Shown: positions 15,397 through 24,473 of the stretch, piece after piece
Layout: every line of letters begins with the position of its first letter
Numbering within the stretch: the first letter of the stretch is position 1
Assembly (NCBI GenBank): GCA_002691205.1
Contig: NZHD01000007.1
Location: 46,203-110,202 of the forward strand
Source of the DNA: Deltaproteobacteria bacterium
GTDB lineage: Bacteria > Myxococcota_A > UBA9160 > UBA4427
Direction of reading: 5' to 3'
DNA length: 64,000 nt
Made by a program: the position numbers and the translations under genes
Notes under the pieces: model-generated
What the model saw: the letters and a program-made list of their open reading frames with translations, nothing else
Told to the model about the DNA's origin: nothing
The model's database searches: none

Positions 15397-18300
15397 TTGT
15401 TGCGCTTAAAGCGTCAGGTCGCAGTCCATAGACTCGCCTCCTTCGTAGGCGTAGCTTTTTTGACTCTTGGATTTATGAGTGTGCCTTCGGCTTGGGGGCA
15501 GGGTGCTCCGCCTCCACCGCAGGAGGTGCCTGAGTCGACGTCGACGGAGGCACCGGCCGGTCTCGTTTCGGATGAAACCGTCGTTGCGATTTTGCCGTTT
15601 GAGATTAACAGCGCGCGGCCTCTTAAGCACTTGGTGGATGCTTTGCCGAGCCTACTCTCGGCGAAGCTGCAGGCGACCGGGAAAATTGCGGTGGTGGAGC
15701 AGTCGCAGGTGGCTGAAGCGATTCCTGAGTCTGGCATTGTTGCTCTCTCGGATGCGAAGCTCAGAGACTTGGCTGTCAAATTGAATGCGTCAGGGGTCGT
15801 GCTCGCGAGTGTCACGGAGCTCGCTGGACGCTTCAGTCTCGATGTTCGATTCACGCCAGCCGACCCTGGGCTGCGGAGTCGAAGTCTGGCTTATACAGCC
15901 GCGAGCGAAAAGGCCTTGATTGCTCAGTTGGGCAAAGTCTCAGAACAGGTGGTGGCAGCGGTTTCTGGCGATGAGGCCGATCGTATCATTGGTGTAGAAG
16001 TTTTGGGTGCGGGAAATCTAGAACCAAAATTCCGTTCCCTCTTAAAGTCACTCGCGGGTACGGAGTACGAACCAGATCAGGTGGAAGCTGACCGAAAGCT
16101 CTTGAGTACTCAAGAGAGAGTGGCCCAGGTCACGGTTGATACAGAGCGGCGATCGGGCGGGATTGTTTTGTCTTTTACGGTAGTTCGCACCGAAGCGATC
16201 GGTGCGGGGGCCGTAGCTGGAACTGTCCGGTCAGGCGAGGTGGTGTCAGAGGTTCGGATTCGAGGCAACCGCAGGATCGAGTCGGATGCGATTCGGAGTC
16301 GGATTCAGACCCGTGCGGGCGATCCTTTGAATCGTGCGAAAGTCGCGGGAGATGTTCGAGAGATTCAGTCTCTCGGTTTCTTTCAGGATGTTTGGGTTTA
16401 CTCGACGAAGACACCTGAAGGCGTTCGGTTGACGTTTGAAGTGAAGGAAAATCCTGTGATCAGGCAAATCTCCATCACAGGGAACGAGAGCCTCGATACG
16501 GATAAAGTGGAAGAAGTACTTACTCTGACAACGGGCTCGACTCTCGACTATCCGCTCTTGCACGAAAACGATGAGCGGATTACTCAACTATACAAACAAC
16601 AGGGCTTCTATCTGGCGAAGGTTAAATTTAAGATCAGTCCTGAGAAGGACGGTGCGGTCTCAATCGATTTTGATGTTAAGGAAGGTAAGAAGCTCAAGCT
16701 GCGTGACGTTGAATTTGTAGGGAATGAGGCTTTTTCCGATAAAGAGCTGAAAGCTAAATTCCAGACAAAAACCTGGAAGTGGTATTCGCACGCGACAAGC
16801 TGGCTTGATAAAACAGGGACATATTCTGAGCCGATTTTCATGCGCGATCGCCATGAAGTCGAGACCATGTATATGGACAACGGCTATTTACAGGTTGATA
16901 TTGGTGAGCCAGAGATTGATGCGAAGGAAGAGGGGCTTTACGTTCGTCTGACGATTAATGAGGGACCGCAATTTCATGTTGGCGCGATTGATGTGGTCGG
17001 CGATTCAACCATGGACCTGTCAGCGCTTCGCGAAAAGGTCATGCTTGATGATGGGGATGTCTTTAATCGTTCGTATTTGACCCAAGATGTCGAGATTTTA
17101 GAGCGTCATTACACGGACCGAGGTTTCTTTTTGGCCAGTGTAAGGCCCCAGACCCGGCTTTCTCAGGAGGATCTGACGGTCGACGTCGAGTTTGTCGTTG
17201 AAAAAGGACCTCTTTATTTCGTTCGAAATGTGAATATCTCGGGCAATACTCGAACCATCGACCCGGTGATTCGACGAGAGATGAAGGTGGTCGAGGGGCA
17301 GCTGTATTCGGCTCGCGGCGTTCGCCTCAGTTCATCAAGAATTCGAAGGCTGGGGTTCTTTGAGGATGTGGCTTTCGAGTCTGAGCCTACCGATGACCCG
17401 TCTCAACTTGATATGGATGTGAGAGTGGTTGAGCGACCTACGGGCTCGTTTAGTTTTGGAGCGGGATACTCTTCTCAGGATGGCTTGGTCGGAACGGCTT
17501 CCCTTGCGCAATCAAACCTCTTTGGCAGAGGGTATGCAGTCAACCTGTCCGTAGACATCGGTAGCCGAACGGATCGTTATGTGGCGTCGATTTCGGATCC
17601 GTATTTCATGGGGACGACGTTTAGTCTCTCTGGATCGATTTACATAACGGATATGAATTACGAATCATTTCGGATGAATCAGAAGGGCATCAGTCTTTAT
17701 ATTGGTCATTCGCTGGCGGAGGATAATTCGGCCACAGGATCATTGAGTTACTCCTGGCGAAGTCGAAGCGTTGAGCAGGTGTTCGGAAGAAACGCCGCGG
17801 CGCCGATTTATCGCCAAGAATATAACGGAAACGAAAGTGCGAGTATTATTGGGCTGTCCTTCAATCGAGACACACGCGACGATCGCTTCTCGGCGACTCA
17901 AGGCACAAACTTTGGCGCGACGGTTCAATATGCCGGGGCTGGGGGCTTCTCTAAGTTCCTCCGCTTCGAAGCTCAAGGCGCTTGGTACATGGGCGCTCCG
18001 AGTTGGATGATTGACCGTTCATCGTTTGTACTCAGTGGCCGAGTCGGTTATGCGATCCCCTTCAATGAAATCTCGGATTGGGATCTTGCGGTTGACCAAA
18101 CGTCCCTGTGCAGTGCGCCGGGAAGTTGCAACGATCAGATCGCTCGTCTGGATCAGATTGATACGGACCTTAAGCTTCCACTCACCGAGAGGTACTTTAT
18201 TGGCGGGATAGGCCCCTTCCAGTTGCGTGGTTATCGGGCTCGCTCGGTTGGGCCTCGTCGTGCCATTCTGAGACGGACTGATTTCGAGGATGGGGCCCTG

Positions 18301-18741
18301 TTTCACCCGCTCGGGACGAGAGCAGAATACGACCCTACGAATGATCAATACTTTGCTGTATGCGAGGATAACGGCACTAATTTTGGGAATGGCAACGGTA
18401 AGTGCAATCAGCTCAACACCCAAAATGAGGACGATTTTGAAGATATCTTCGAAACGGATGTCGTGGGCGGGAACTCTTTTATATCGACCAGTTTCGAATA
18501 TAGGTTCGCAATCTCAGAGGCTGTGGGTCTTCAGGGCGTCGTCTTCGTGGATGGCGGTAATGCCTTCTATGAGGGGCAAAACCTGTTCGATGTGACGGAG
18601 TGGCGCTACGGTTATGGAGGTGGGGTTCTCTGGTTCTCGCCTTTTGGTCCGCTTCAACTCGTACTTGGTTTTCCGGTTAGTCCAAAGTCATATGAGGAAA
18701 GCCCGGTGTTTGAGTTCTCGGTAGGTGGTTTCGGTCTTTAA
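15397..18741 (+). CDS. bamA: Outer-membrane protein assembly factor BamA with extra N-terminal domain
   Basis: The 1114-residue protein has a signal peptide (about 1-34) and a Pro-rich linker. An extra N-terminal domain (about 53-200; VAILPFEINSARPLKHLV, VAVLP/TolB- or FlgO-like) comes next. POTRA-like repeats, at least five, run from about residue 285 (VSEVRIRGNRRIESDAI; IRQISITGNESLDTDKV; LRDVEFVGNEAFSDKEL; VGAIDVVGDSTMDLSAL; VRNVNISGNTRTIDPVI). A beta-barrel from about 680 has the L6-type motif LRGYRARSVGPR. An Asp/Asn/Gly-rich insert follows that motif. BamA folds outer-membrane proteins. TTG start with GGAG upstream; skp follows. It is about 300 residues longer than E. coli BamA. Confidence 0.92.
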   Translation: MLRLKRQVAVHRLASFVGVAFLTLGFMSVPSAWGQGAPPPPQEVPESTSTEAPAGLVSDETVVAILPFEINSARPLKHLVDALPSLLSAKLQATGKIAVVEQSQVAEAIPESGIVALSDAKLRDLAVKLNASGVVLASVTELAGRFSLDVRFTPADPGLRSRSLAYTAASEKALIAQLGKVSEQVVAAVSGDEADRIIGVEVLGAGNLEPKFRSLLKSLAGTEYEPDQVEADRKLLSTQERVAQVTVDTERRSGGIVLSFTVVRTEAIGAGAVAGTVRSGEVVSEVRIRGNRRIESDAIRSRIQTRAGDPLNRAKVAGDVREIQSLGFFQDVWVYSTKTPEGVRLTFEVKENPVIRQISITGNESLDTDKVEEVLTLTTGSTLDYPLLHENDERITQLYKQQGFYLAKVKFKISPEKDGAVSIDFDVKEGKKLKLRDVEFVGNEAFSDKELKAKFQTKTWKWYSHATSWLDKTGTYSEPIFMRDRHEVETMYMDNGYLQVDIGEPEIDAKEEGLYVRLTINEGPQFHVGAIDVVGDSTMDLSALREKVMLDDGDVFNRSYLTQDVEILERHYTDRGFFLASVRPQTRLSQEDLTVDVEFVVEKGPLYFVRNVNISGNTRTIDPVIRREMKVVEGQLYSARGVRLSSSRIRRLGFFEDVAFESEPTDDPSQLDMDVRVVERPTGSFSFGAGYSSQDGLVGTASLAQSNLFGRGYAVNLSVDIGSRTDRYVASISDPYFMGTTFSLSGSIYITDMNYESFRMNQKGISLYIGHSLAEDNSATGSLSYSWRSRSVEQVFGRNAAAPIYRQEYNGNESASIIGLSFNRDTRDDRFSATQGTNFGATVQYAGAGGFSKFLRFEAQGAWYMGAPSWMIDRSSFVLSGRVGYAIPFNEISDWDLAVDQTSLCSAPGSCNDQIARLDQIDTDLKLPLTERYFIGGIGPFQLRGYRARSVGPRRAILRRTDFEDGALFHPLGTRAEYDPTNDQYFAVCEDNGTNFGNGNGKCNQLNTQNEDDFEDIFETDVVGGNSFISTSFEYRFAISEAVGLQGVVFVDGGNAFYEGQNLFDVTEWRYGYGGGVLWFSPFGPLQLVLGFPVSPKSYEESPVFEFSVGGFGL

Positions 18742-18753
18742 ATGTTTGATCAC

Positions 18754-18784
18754 CCGCTCACCCTGAGAGTTTCAGGATGAGCGG
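18754..18784 (+). other. Strong hairpin between bamA and skp
   Basis: CCGCTCA (18754-18760) pairs with TGAGCGG (18778-18784), and CCTGA pairs with TCAGG inside, giving a 12-pair stem with one mismatch and a 5-base loop. The downstream bases are A-rich rather than a U-run, so it is not a clean intrinsic terminator. It may stabilise or partly attenuate the bamA-skp message. Confidence 0.5.
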
Positions 18785-18810
18785 TAAAAATAAATTCAAG
18801 GAGAAGACAA

Positions 18811-19332
18811 TTGAGTTCCAATAAGTGGATGGCAGTATTCATTTCAGTGCTCGTGTTGGGTTTTGGGCTTGGGGCAGATACGGAAGGTACCAAGATTGGG
18901 GTTGTTGACCCGGAGCAAGCGATTGGTTCCACGGAAGAAGGCAAGGCCGCTCGAGACGAGATAGAGCGAAAAATGCGCGAAGCGGAGCTTGACGCTCAGC
19001 CAATGATTGAACGCTACCAGGCCCTGGCCGATGACTATCAGAAGAAGCGCGTAGTTCTTAGCCCTGAGAAGTTGCGCGAGATGGAATTGGATATCACTGA
19101 GCTTCAGAATCAGATTAAGCTTAAAGAATCTGAGTTGCAGAATCGCTTGCAACTGGACCAGCAGCGCTTGGTGGGCCCCCTTATGGAGAAGCTAGCCTCG
19201 ATCGTGAATGAGATCGGGCGTGAACAAGGTTTCTCGTTGATTCTCGTACGGGGCGCTCCGGGTGTCATTTATTACAAAGAAGCTCTCGATATCACCGATG
19301 TGGTGATCGAACGTTTCAACAAACAAGACTGA
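18811..19332 (+). CDS. OmpH/Skp-family periplasmic chaperone
   Basis: The 173-residue protein has a signal peptide (MAVFISVLVLGFGLGA) and the OmpH layout: IGVVDPEQAIGSTEEGKAARDEIERK, then a long charged coiled coil (about 50-130) and a C-terminal strand-rich end (GFSLILVRGAPGVIYYKEALDITD). Skp holds unfolded outer-membrane proteins for BamA, the gene just upstream. TTG start behind AAGGAG. In many bacteria lpxD and fabZ lie next, but here lpxA follows directly. Confidence 0.88.
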   Translation: MSSNKWMAVFISVLVLGFGLGADTEGTKIGVVDPEQAIGSTEEGKAARDEIERKMREAELDAQPMIERYQALADDYQKKRVVLSPEKLREMELDITELQNQIKLKESELQNRLQLDQQRLVGPLMEKLASIVNEIGREQGFSLILVRGAPGVIYYKEALDITDVVIERFNKQD

Positions 19333-19338
19333 TTCGCA

Positions 19339-20115
19339 GTGGCCGACGTCCACCCTTCAGCCATCATTGAAACCGGTGCGAGCCTTGGGGCCGGCGTGGT
19401 GGTGGAGGCTTTTGCGGTGGTCGGTCAGCATGTTGAGTTGGGCGATGATGTTGTCGTGGGCCCGCACGCGGTTATTTCAGGGCACACGAGAGTGGGGCGA
19501 GGGACACGGATCTCTTCTCACGTCTGTTTGGGCTGCCGGCCACAGGATCGGGACTATGCCGGTGAGCCGACTCGACTCGAGATCGGTCAGTTAAATGAAA
19601 TCCGGGAGCATGTGACTGTCAGTCTGGGAACTGAGCGTGGCGGAGGTTGTACGTCAATCGGTGACGGCAACTTGATTATGAACGGCAGCCATGTCGGTCA
19701 CGATTGTCGGGTCGAGTCCCATTGCGAGATCGCAAGCTTTACGGGGCTTGCAGGTCACGTCATGGTGGAGAGTTACGCTGTTCTGGGGGCCTACACGGGT
19801 GTGCATCAGTTCTGTCGAGTTGGAGAAGGCGCCATGGTGGCTTCCGGCGCCAAACTTTCTCTGGATGCGCCGCCATTTGCCCTGGTGGCAGGGGATCGGG
19901 CCCGCCTGGTCGGTCTGAATGAAATTGGTCTTCGTCGTCGGAATGTCGGAGATGAGGCTTTAGTTGCCCTTAAGGCCGCTTTTCGCGTTCTGTTTCGTTC
20001 AGGTTTGCGGTTTGAAAAAGCCGTTGAGCAAATTCGACTCGGCGCCTCAATCCCGCCGCAGATTTTGCAGTTGCTTCACTTTCTCGAAAAATCTGAGAGA
20101 GGGTTCTGCCGCTAA
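19339..20115 (+). CDS. lpxA: Acyl-ACP--UDP-N-acetylglucosamine O-acyltransferase
   Basis: The 258-residue protein is built of left-handed beta-helix hexapeptide repeats (residues 5-190). It has the catalytic His in HVGHDCRV (H121), GHVMVESYAVLGAYTGVHQFC, and the C-terminal helical part starting LVGLNEIGLRRRNV. LpxA adds the first acyl chain of lipid A to UDP-GlcNAc (or UDP-GlcNAc3N). GTG start 6 bases after skp. The QFCRVG and NEIGLRRR motifs distinguish it from LpxD. Confidence 0.92.
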   Translation: MADVHPSAIIETGASLGAGVVVEAFAVVGQHVELGDDVVVGPHAVISGHTRVGRGTRISSHVCLGCRPQDRDYAGEPTRLEIGQLNEIREHVTVSLGTERGGGCTSIGDGNLIMNGSHVGHDCRVESHCEIASFTGLAGHVMVESYAVLGAYTGVHQFCRVGEGAMVASGAKLSLDAPPFALVAGDRARLVGLNEIGLRRRNVGDEALVALKAAFRVLFRSGLRFEKAVEQIRLGASIPPQILQLLHFLEKSERGFCR

Positions 20116-20157
20116 TTTAGATCGGGGGCAGTGTTTTTGTTCAAAGGAGAAGCGCGA

Positions 20158-20170
20158 GAGCCTCAGGCTC
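20158..20170. repeat. 13-bp palindrome upstream of lpxI
   Basis: GAGCCT C AGGCTC is a perfect palindrome with a one-base centre in the 102-base gap between lpxA and lpxI. It could be an operator or a small RNA stem. Nothing else was recognised in the gap. Confidence 0.3.
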
Positions 20171-20229
20171 ACATGGTGTAGTATCTCCTCGGGGATGAAT
20201 CGCGGATTGAGCCCCAATTGGGGGACTGT

Positions 20230-21090
20230 TTGGAAAAAGTTCTGGGTCTCATTGCGGGGAATGGTGTTTTCCCCATAGAGATTGCAGCGGCGGCCACTCG
20301 GGGAGGGTTTAGAGTCCAAGCTGTGGGCTTTCAGGGACTGACACGTCCGGATCTTTCGAAGTGTGTCGCGAGTTTGACGTGGCATCAGTTGGGAGAGGTC
20401 GAACCAATCTTATTGGCCTTGCGTGAGGCAGGAGTTCGGTCTTTGGTCATGGCCGGAAAGATTGATAAAATTCATTTAACGGGACCCAATAGCAGTACGT
20501 TCAGGGCGGATGAGCGTGCCAGTGCGGTGCTTGAGCGACTTGAGAATCGAACCGATCGAGCCGTGATGCAGGCGGTGGCGGACCTTCTGGAAAGAGAGGG
20601 CTTTGTGGTGCAACCCCAGTCTGAATATACGCCGGAGCTGTTGCCGACTGCGGGCCTCTTTGGGGGGGGCGAGCCGTCGGTGCAGCAGCGAAGAGATCTG
20701 GCGTATGGATGGCCCATAGCTCGAAGGATGGCTGATGCGGGGATTGGGCAATGCATTGTAGTCAAGGATGGCTCCGTGGTGGCGGTCGAGGCTGCCGAAG
20801 GCACGGACGCGACCATTCGGCGGGCTCTGGATTTAACATGTGGCGGGATCACAGTGATTAAGCTGGCCGCTCGTGACCACGATCCTCGGTTCGATATGCC
20901 CGCAGTGGGTCCTGAGACGATCCGTCCTTTGCTCGAAGGAGCCCCTTCCTTGCTTGCGATTGAAGCAGGAAAGACTCTTGTGCTTGAGCGGGCGGAGATG
21001 AGAGAGTTAGCGTCTGCGCAGCAGACGTCTTTGCTTTCAGTGGGGCAAGCGGATGAGGTCAGTTGGAATTTGGCAGAGGGGAGCATTTGA
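20230..21090 (+). CDS. lpxI: UDP-2,3-diacylglucosamine pyrophosphatase LpxI
   Basis: The product (286 residues from TTG 20230, 290 from TTG 20218) has the LpxI N-terminal domain (VLGLIAGNGVFPIEIAAAA, SLVMAGKIDKIHLTG) and C-terminal domain (GQCIVVKDGSVVAVEAAEGTD, then GGITVIKLAARDHDPRFDMPAVG). LpxI hydrolyses UDP-2,3-diacyl-GlcN to lipid X and UMP by a mechanism different from LpxH. TTG 20230 is favoured because GGGGGA lies just upstream and it fits the family start. It sits between lpxA and lpxB, the usual site in bacteria that lack LpxH. Confidence 0.9.
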   Translation: MEKVLGLIAGNGVFPIEIAAAATRGGFRVQAVGFQGLTRPDLSKCVASLTWHQLGEVEPILLALREAGVRSLVMAGKIDKIHLTGPNSSTFRADERASAVLERLENRTDRAVMQAVADLLEREGFVVQPQSEYTPELLPTAGLFGGGEPSVQQRRDLAYGWPIARRMADAGIGQCIVVKDGSVVAVEAAEGTDATIRRALDLTCGGITVIKLAARDHDPRFDMPAVGPETIRPLLEGAPSLLAIEAGKTLVLERAEMRELASAQQTSLLSVGQADEVSWNLAEGSI

Positions 21091-21092
21091 GG

Positions 21093-22070
21093 ATGAAGAC
21101 CCTTCGATTTGGTGTCGCAGGCGTAGGCTATATGGGTCCTCTTCATGCCGAGAAGTTGACACAACTAGAATCTGAGGATCTTTCCATCAAGCTGGTGGGT
21201 GTAGCCGATATCGAACCTCGCAAAGCGCGCCGCGCGGCGGAGCGCTTTGGCGTTCCCGGATTTGAACGAGTCGAGGAGATGCTTCCTCAATTAGATGCTT
21301 TGATCGTTGCGGTTCCAACAACTGAGCATTTTGCAGTTGTTCGGGATGCTCTTCTGGCAGGTGTGGATGTATTGGTGGAGAAGCCTATTTCTGCCAATTT
21401 AGATGAAGCTGAAGAATTGCTTCGAATCGCAGAGACAGAGAACCGTTTGCTCCAGGTTGGGCACTTGGAATGGTTCAATGCAGCGATGGATGTGATTCGT
21501 AAACACTTTAGACGCCCTCATTTCATTGAGGCGTATCGGGTCGGCCCCTTCTCGGATCGATCGACGGATATAGATGTGGTTCGTGATCTAATGATTCATG
21601 ATTTGGATATTATTCAGCAGCTCTTGGGGGAAGAGCCAGAAACGATAGAAGCCGTTGGTTTGTCGGTATTGACTCGTAGTGCCGATGTCGCCAATGCTCG
21701 GCTTGTTTATCCCAGCGGATGTGTCGCCACACTCACTGCGAGTCGTGTCTCTCCTACTCCAATGCGAAAGATTCGTTTTTTTCAACCCGATGGATATTTC
21801 TCCGCTGATTTCCTTAACCAAACCGGTGTTGTCGCCCACAGAAAAGAAGTTGAAGTCATAGGCGATGAAATATTGGGTTTTGATAAAATGGAAGTCAGTC
21901 GGTCAGACGCTTTGCTGTCTCAGCTTCAGGGTTTCATCACTGCTTTGCGAACGCGCGAACGTCCAACAGTGGATGGGGCGAACGCTTTAGGAGCACTTCG
22001 TACGGCCATTCGAGTGAAAGAGGCGATCGGGACGATGGAGACTGACCCGGATTTCGATCCACTGGGGTGA
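21093..22070 (+). CDS. Gfo/Idh/MocA-family oxidoreductase, possible GnnA-like
   Basis: The 325-residue protein has an N-terminal Rossmann fold (FGVAGVGYMGPLHAEKL), EKP (96-98) with the typical Lys, and the second-domain motif RDLMIHDLDIIQQLLGE. Members of this family at lpxA-lpxI-X-lpxB loci include GnnA, which oxidises the 3-OH of UDP-GlcNAc for making UDP-GlcNAc3N. Its partner aminotransferase GnnB is not seen here, so that substrate is only a hypothesis. ATG at 21093 is chosen because it lies just after lpxI; the longer in-frame start overlaps lpxI. It overlaps lpxB by one base. Confidence 0.8.
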   Translation: MKTLRFGVAGVGYMGPLHAEKLTQLESEDLSIKLVGVADIEPRKARRAAERFGVPGFERVEEMLPQLDALIVAVPTTEHFAVVRDALLAGVDVLVEKPISANLDEAEELLRIAETENRLLQVGHLEWFNAAMDVIRKHFRRPHFIEAYRVGPFSDRSTDIDVVRDLMIHDLDIIQQLLGEEPETIEAVGLSVLTRSADVANARLVYPSGCVATLTASRVSPTPMRKIRFFQPDGYFSADFLNQTGVVAHRKEVEVIGDEILGFDKMEVSRSDALLSQLQGFITALRTRERPTVDGANALGALRTAIRVKEAIGTMETDPDFDPLG

Positions 22071-23230
22071 TGCGAAAAATTCTGATTTCAGCAGGGGATG
22101 CATCCGGTGATCTGCATGGGGCAGAGCTTGTGCGTGCTCTCCTGCGGCGCCTTCCCGATTTGCAAGTTGTAGGTATGGGCGGAGAGCGGATGCGAAGTGC
22201 GGGCGTTGAGATTCTCGTGGATCAAGCCGACCTTGCGGTGGGCGGCCTAGTGGAACTTCTCGGAAGTGTAGGGAGAATCTTCGGTGCTTGGAGGAAGCTC
22301 TCAGCCGTCTTAAGAAAAGAGCAGTTTGATCTGGTTGTTTTGATCGATTCAGGAGGGTTCAATCTTCCCTTTGCGCGTCGAGTCAAGAGGGTCAAAAATG
22401 TTCCTATTCTTTACTACATCGCACCGCAAGTTTGGGCATGGCGCTCCGGGCGAAAGAAAAAGCTGGCTGCGCGGGTCGACCGATTGGCCGTGATTCATCC
22501 TTTTGAAGTTCAGGTATGGCAAGGTTCGGGAGTGGATGCCGTGTTTGTGGGGCATCCTCTTGTCGATCAGTTCACGAGCTACCAAGAGCAGGTCTCTACA
22601 GTCGAGGCGCGTCAAAGGGTAGGCGTCTTAGAGGGGCCCACGTACGTGGCTCTCTTTCCGGGCAGCCGAAGGAATGAGGTTCAATCGCATTTACCGACAC
22701 AGTTGGAGGCCGTACGAGAACTCCACTCAAGAGATCGGCGTTGTCAGTTTATTTTGGGGTTGGCCACCTCAATTGATAAAGAGCAAGTCGAAGCTATTTT
22801 GGAGGTAGCCAATTTGCCGGCTTCCATCGAAATGACTTTGGTTCAAGGGAGAACAATGGATGTCTTACGTTCCTCTCAGGTGGCTCTTGTTAAGCCAGGT
22901 ACGGTCACCACCGAGGCGATGTTAATGGAGACTCCTATGGTCGTAATGGGGAAGGCCAATCCCTTGACAGCTTCTGTCCTGAAGCGGGCTCTCAAAATTC
23001 AGTGGTTGGCTATGCCCAATTTACTCGCAGGCAGAGCGATTGTTCCTGAGTTTCTTCAAGAAAAGGCACAGCCGGTCGCGCTCGCGGGGGCCCTTCAGTC
23101 TATGCTGGGAGGGCCTTCGCGTAAAACACAAGTGGAGGCCTTTCGGCTACTTAAGAGATCGTTGAGTGTGGACTCGTCCGAGACAGCGAGTCAGATCGTG
23201 GAGGACATGCTTGAGTCTCCTTCGACATAG
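22070..23230 (+). CDS. lpxB: Lipid-A-disaccharide synthase
   Basis: The 386-residue GT-B enzyme shows LISAGDASGDLHGAELVRAL at the N-terminus, YYIAPQVWAWRSGRKKKL in the middle (family VWAWR motif), and ALFPGSRRNEV and VKPGTVTTEAMLMETPMVV in the C-terminal half. LpxB joins lipid X with UDP-2,3-diacyl-GlcN to make lipid A disaccharide 1-phosphate at the inner membrane. ATG 22070 overlaps the previous TGA; a GTG directly before it is possible. The 3' end overlaps kdtA by 20 bases. Confidence 0.95.
   Translation: MRKILISAGDASGDLHGAELVRALLRRLPDLQVVGMGGERMRSAGVEILVDQADLAVGGLVELLGSVGRIFGAWRKLSAVLRKEQFDLVVLIDSGGFNLPFARRVKRVKNVPILYYIAPQVWAWRSGRKKKLAARVDRLAVIHPFEVQVWQGSGVDAVFVGHPLVDQFTSYQEQVSTVEARQRVGVLEGPTYVALFPGSRRNEVQSHLPTQLEAVRELHSRDRRCQFILGLATSIDKEQVEAILEVANLPASIEMTLVQGRTMDVLRSSQVALVKPGTVTTEAMLMETPMVVMGKANPLTASVLKRALKIQWLAMPNLLAGRAIVPEFLQEKAQPVALAGALQSMLGGPSRKTQVEAFRLLKRSLSVDSSETASQIVEDMLESPST
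23200..23205 (+). promoter_or_regulatory. Shine-Dalgarno of kdtA inside lpxB
   Basis: GGAGGA lies 5 bases before the TTG at 23211, inside the end of lpxB. It supports 23211 as the kdtA start and translational coupling of the two genes. Confidence 0.6.
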
Positions 23231-24473
23231 TGGTGCTGCGCTTCTCGCTGCTCTGGCTGTGCCGGTGGGTGGGCTGTCGCTGGCGATCAATTCGAAGTGG
23301 CGGTTGGGCCTGTCCGAGCGGTTAGGGGCGCGTAAGGGCGTATCGCGAGGTGGGGTCTGGTTGCACGGAGCCAGTGTGGGTGAAGCGGCTGTCATGGCGC
23401 GACTGATTCCTGGATTGGAGGCGATGGCGGGAGGAGTAAATGCTTCGCTCACGAGTCTTTCGGGGCGGGATAGGCTGCATCAACTTTCTCCCGACACAAA
23501 AAAGGCGCTTGCTCCTCTGGACCACCCTTGGTGTGTGGATCGAGTTTTGTCGGCTCTAGATCCGGCCGCGCTGATTTTAGTTGAAACGGAGCTCTGGCCT
23601 TTTTTGATTGAAGGAGCTTCACGTCGCGGCATTCCGATCGCGCTGGTTTCGGCTCGTCTATCGGATCGAAGTTTTCAAAATTATCTACGCTTTCGACCCG
23701 TTTTTTCACGAAGCCTTGCTCGGATCCATGGGATAGGGGCCCGTTCAGAGGAGGATGCGGATCGTTTCGTGGCTCTGGGCGCAGAGGAGAGTCGCATTGA
23801 GGTGACGGGTGATCTTAAGCTTGAACCGCTTGCAGAGGGGCGTTTTCCTGACGTGGAATTGGAGGAAGTCTTAGCGGGGCACCCATTCCTTGTGGCTGGA
23901 AGTACTCACTCGGGCGAGGAGTCAGCGGCTTTAGCAGCTTTAGCAGCCTGCGAATCGGTGGGGCTAAAGCTCGCTTTAGTGCTTGCTCCTAGGCATGCGT
24001 CTCGAATGGAGGAAGTTGCTCGGAGTGTGATCGATTCCGGCCGAAGTCTGAAACGAAGGAGTACCTTGTCGGGGGGAGGCTTGGCGTCCGGTGAAGTCCT
24101 TTTGCTTGATACGTTTGGGGAATTGTCATTTTGCTATGAACGATCGGTCGGGGCTTTTGTGGGAGGGACATTAGTCGATCGGGGTGGGCATAATTTGCTT
24201 GAGCCGGCTCAATTTGGAAAGCCTGTCTGTTTCGGCCCGTATATCCAGAACGTTCGCGAAAGCGCTCAGCTTCTTGAGTCGAGCGGAGCGGGGCGCTGTG
24301 TCGAGGATCCGCAAGCATTGGCTGAGTGGGCCATAGAGATAGCGGGTTGGACGGGGTCTCATCCAGCGGGTGAGGCAGCAGAGCATCTAGTCAAGGCGCA
24401 TTCGGGCAGTCTTGGGAGGACGCTTTCGTTCGCAGAGCCACTCGTGTCAAGAGGAGTTCATGAAGGCGCCTGA
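23211..24473 (+). CDS. waaA: 3-deoxy-D-manno-octulosonic acid transferase (Kdo transferase)
   Basis: The 420-residue GT30 enzyme has a hydrophobic N-terminal anchor (about 7-26), the catalytic-site segment LHGASVGEA, ILVETELWPFLI, PIALVSARLSDRSF, and a C-terminal half with LVAGSTHSGEE and GGTLVDRGGHNLLEPA. It transfers Kdo from CMP-Kdo to lipid IVA; the number of Kdo residues added cannot be read from sequence. TTG 23211 behind GGAGGA is the start; upstream in-frame extension would lie in lpxB. The 3' end overlaps lpxK by 14 bases. Confidence 0.92.
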   Translation: MSLLRHSGAALLAALAVPVGGLSLAINSKWRLGLSERLGARKGVSRGGVWLHGASVGEAAVMARLIPGLEAMAGGVNASLTSLSGRDRLHQLSPDTKKALAPLDHPWCVDRVLSALDPAALILVETELWPFLIEGASRRGIPIALVSARLSDRSFQNYLRFRPVFSRSLARIHGIGARSEEDADRFVALGAEESRIEVTGDLKLEPLAEGRFPDVELEEVLAGHPFLVAGSTHSGEESAALAALAACESVGLKLALVLAPRHASRMEEVARSVIDSGRSLKRRSTLSGGGLASGEVLLLDTFGELSFCYERSVGAFVGGTLVDRGGHNLLEPAQFGKPVCFGPYIQNVRESAQLLESSGAGRCVEDPQALAEWAIEIAGWTGSHPAGEAAEHLVKAHSGSLGRTLSFAEPLVSRGVHEGA

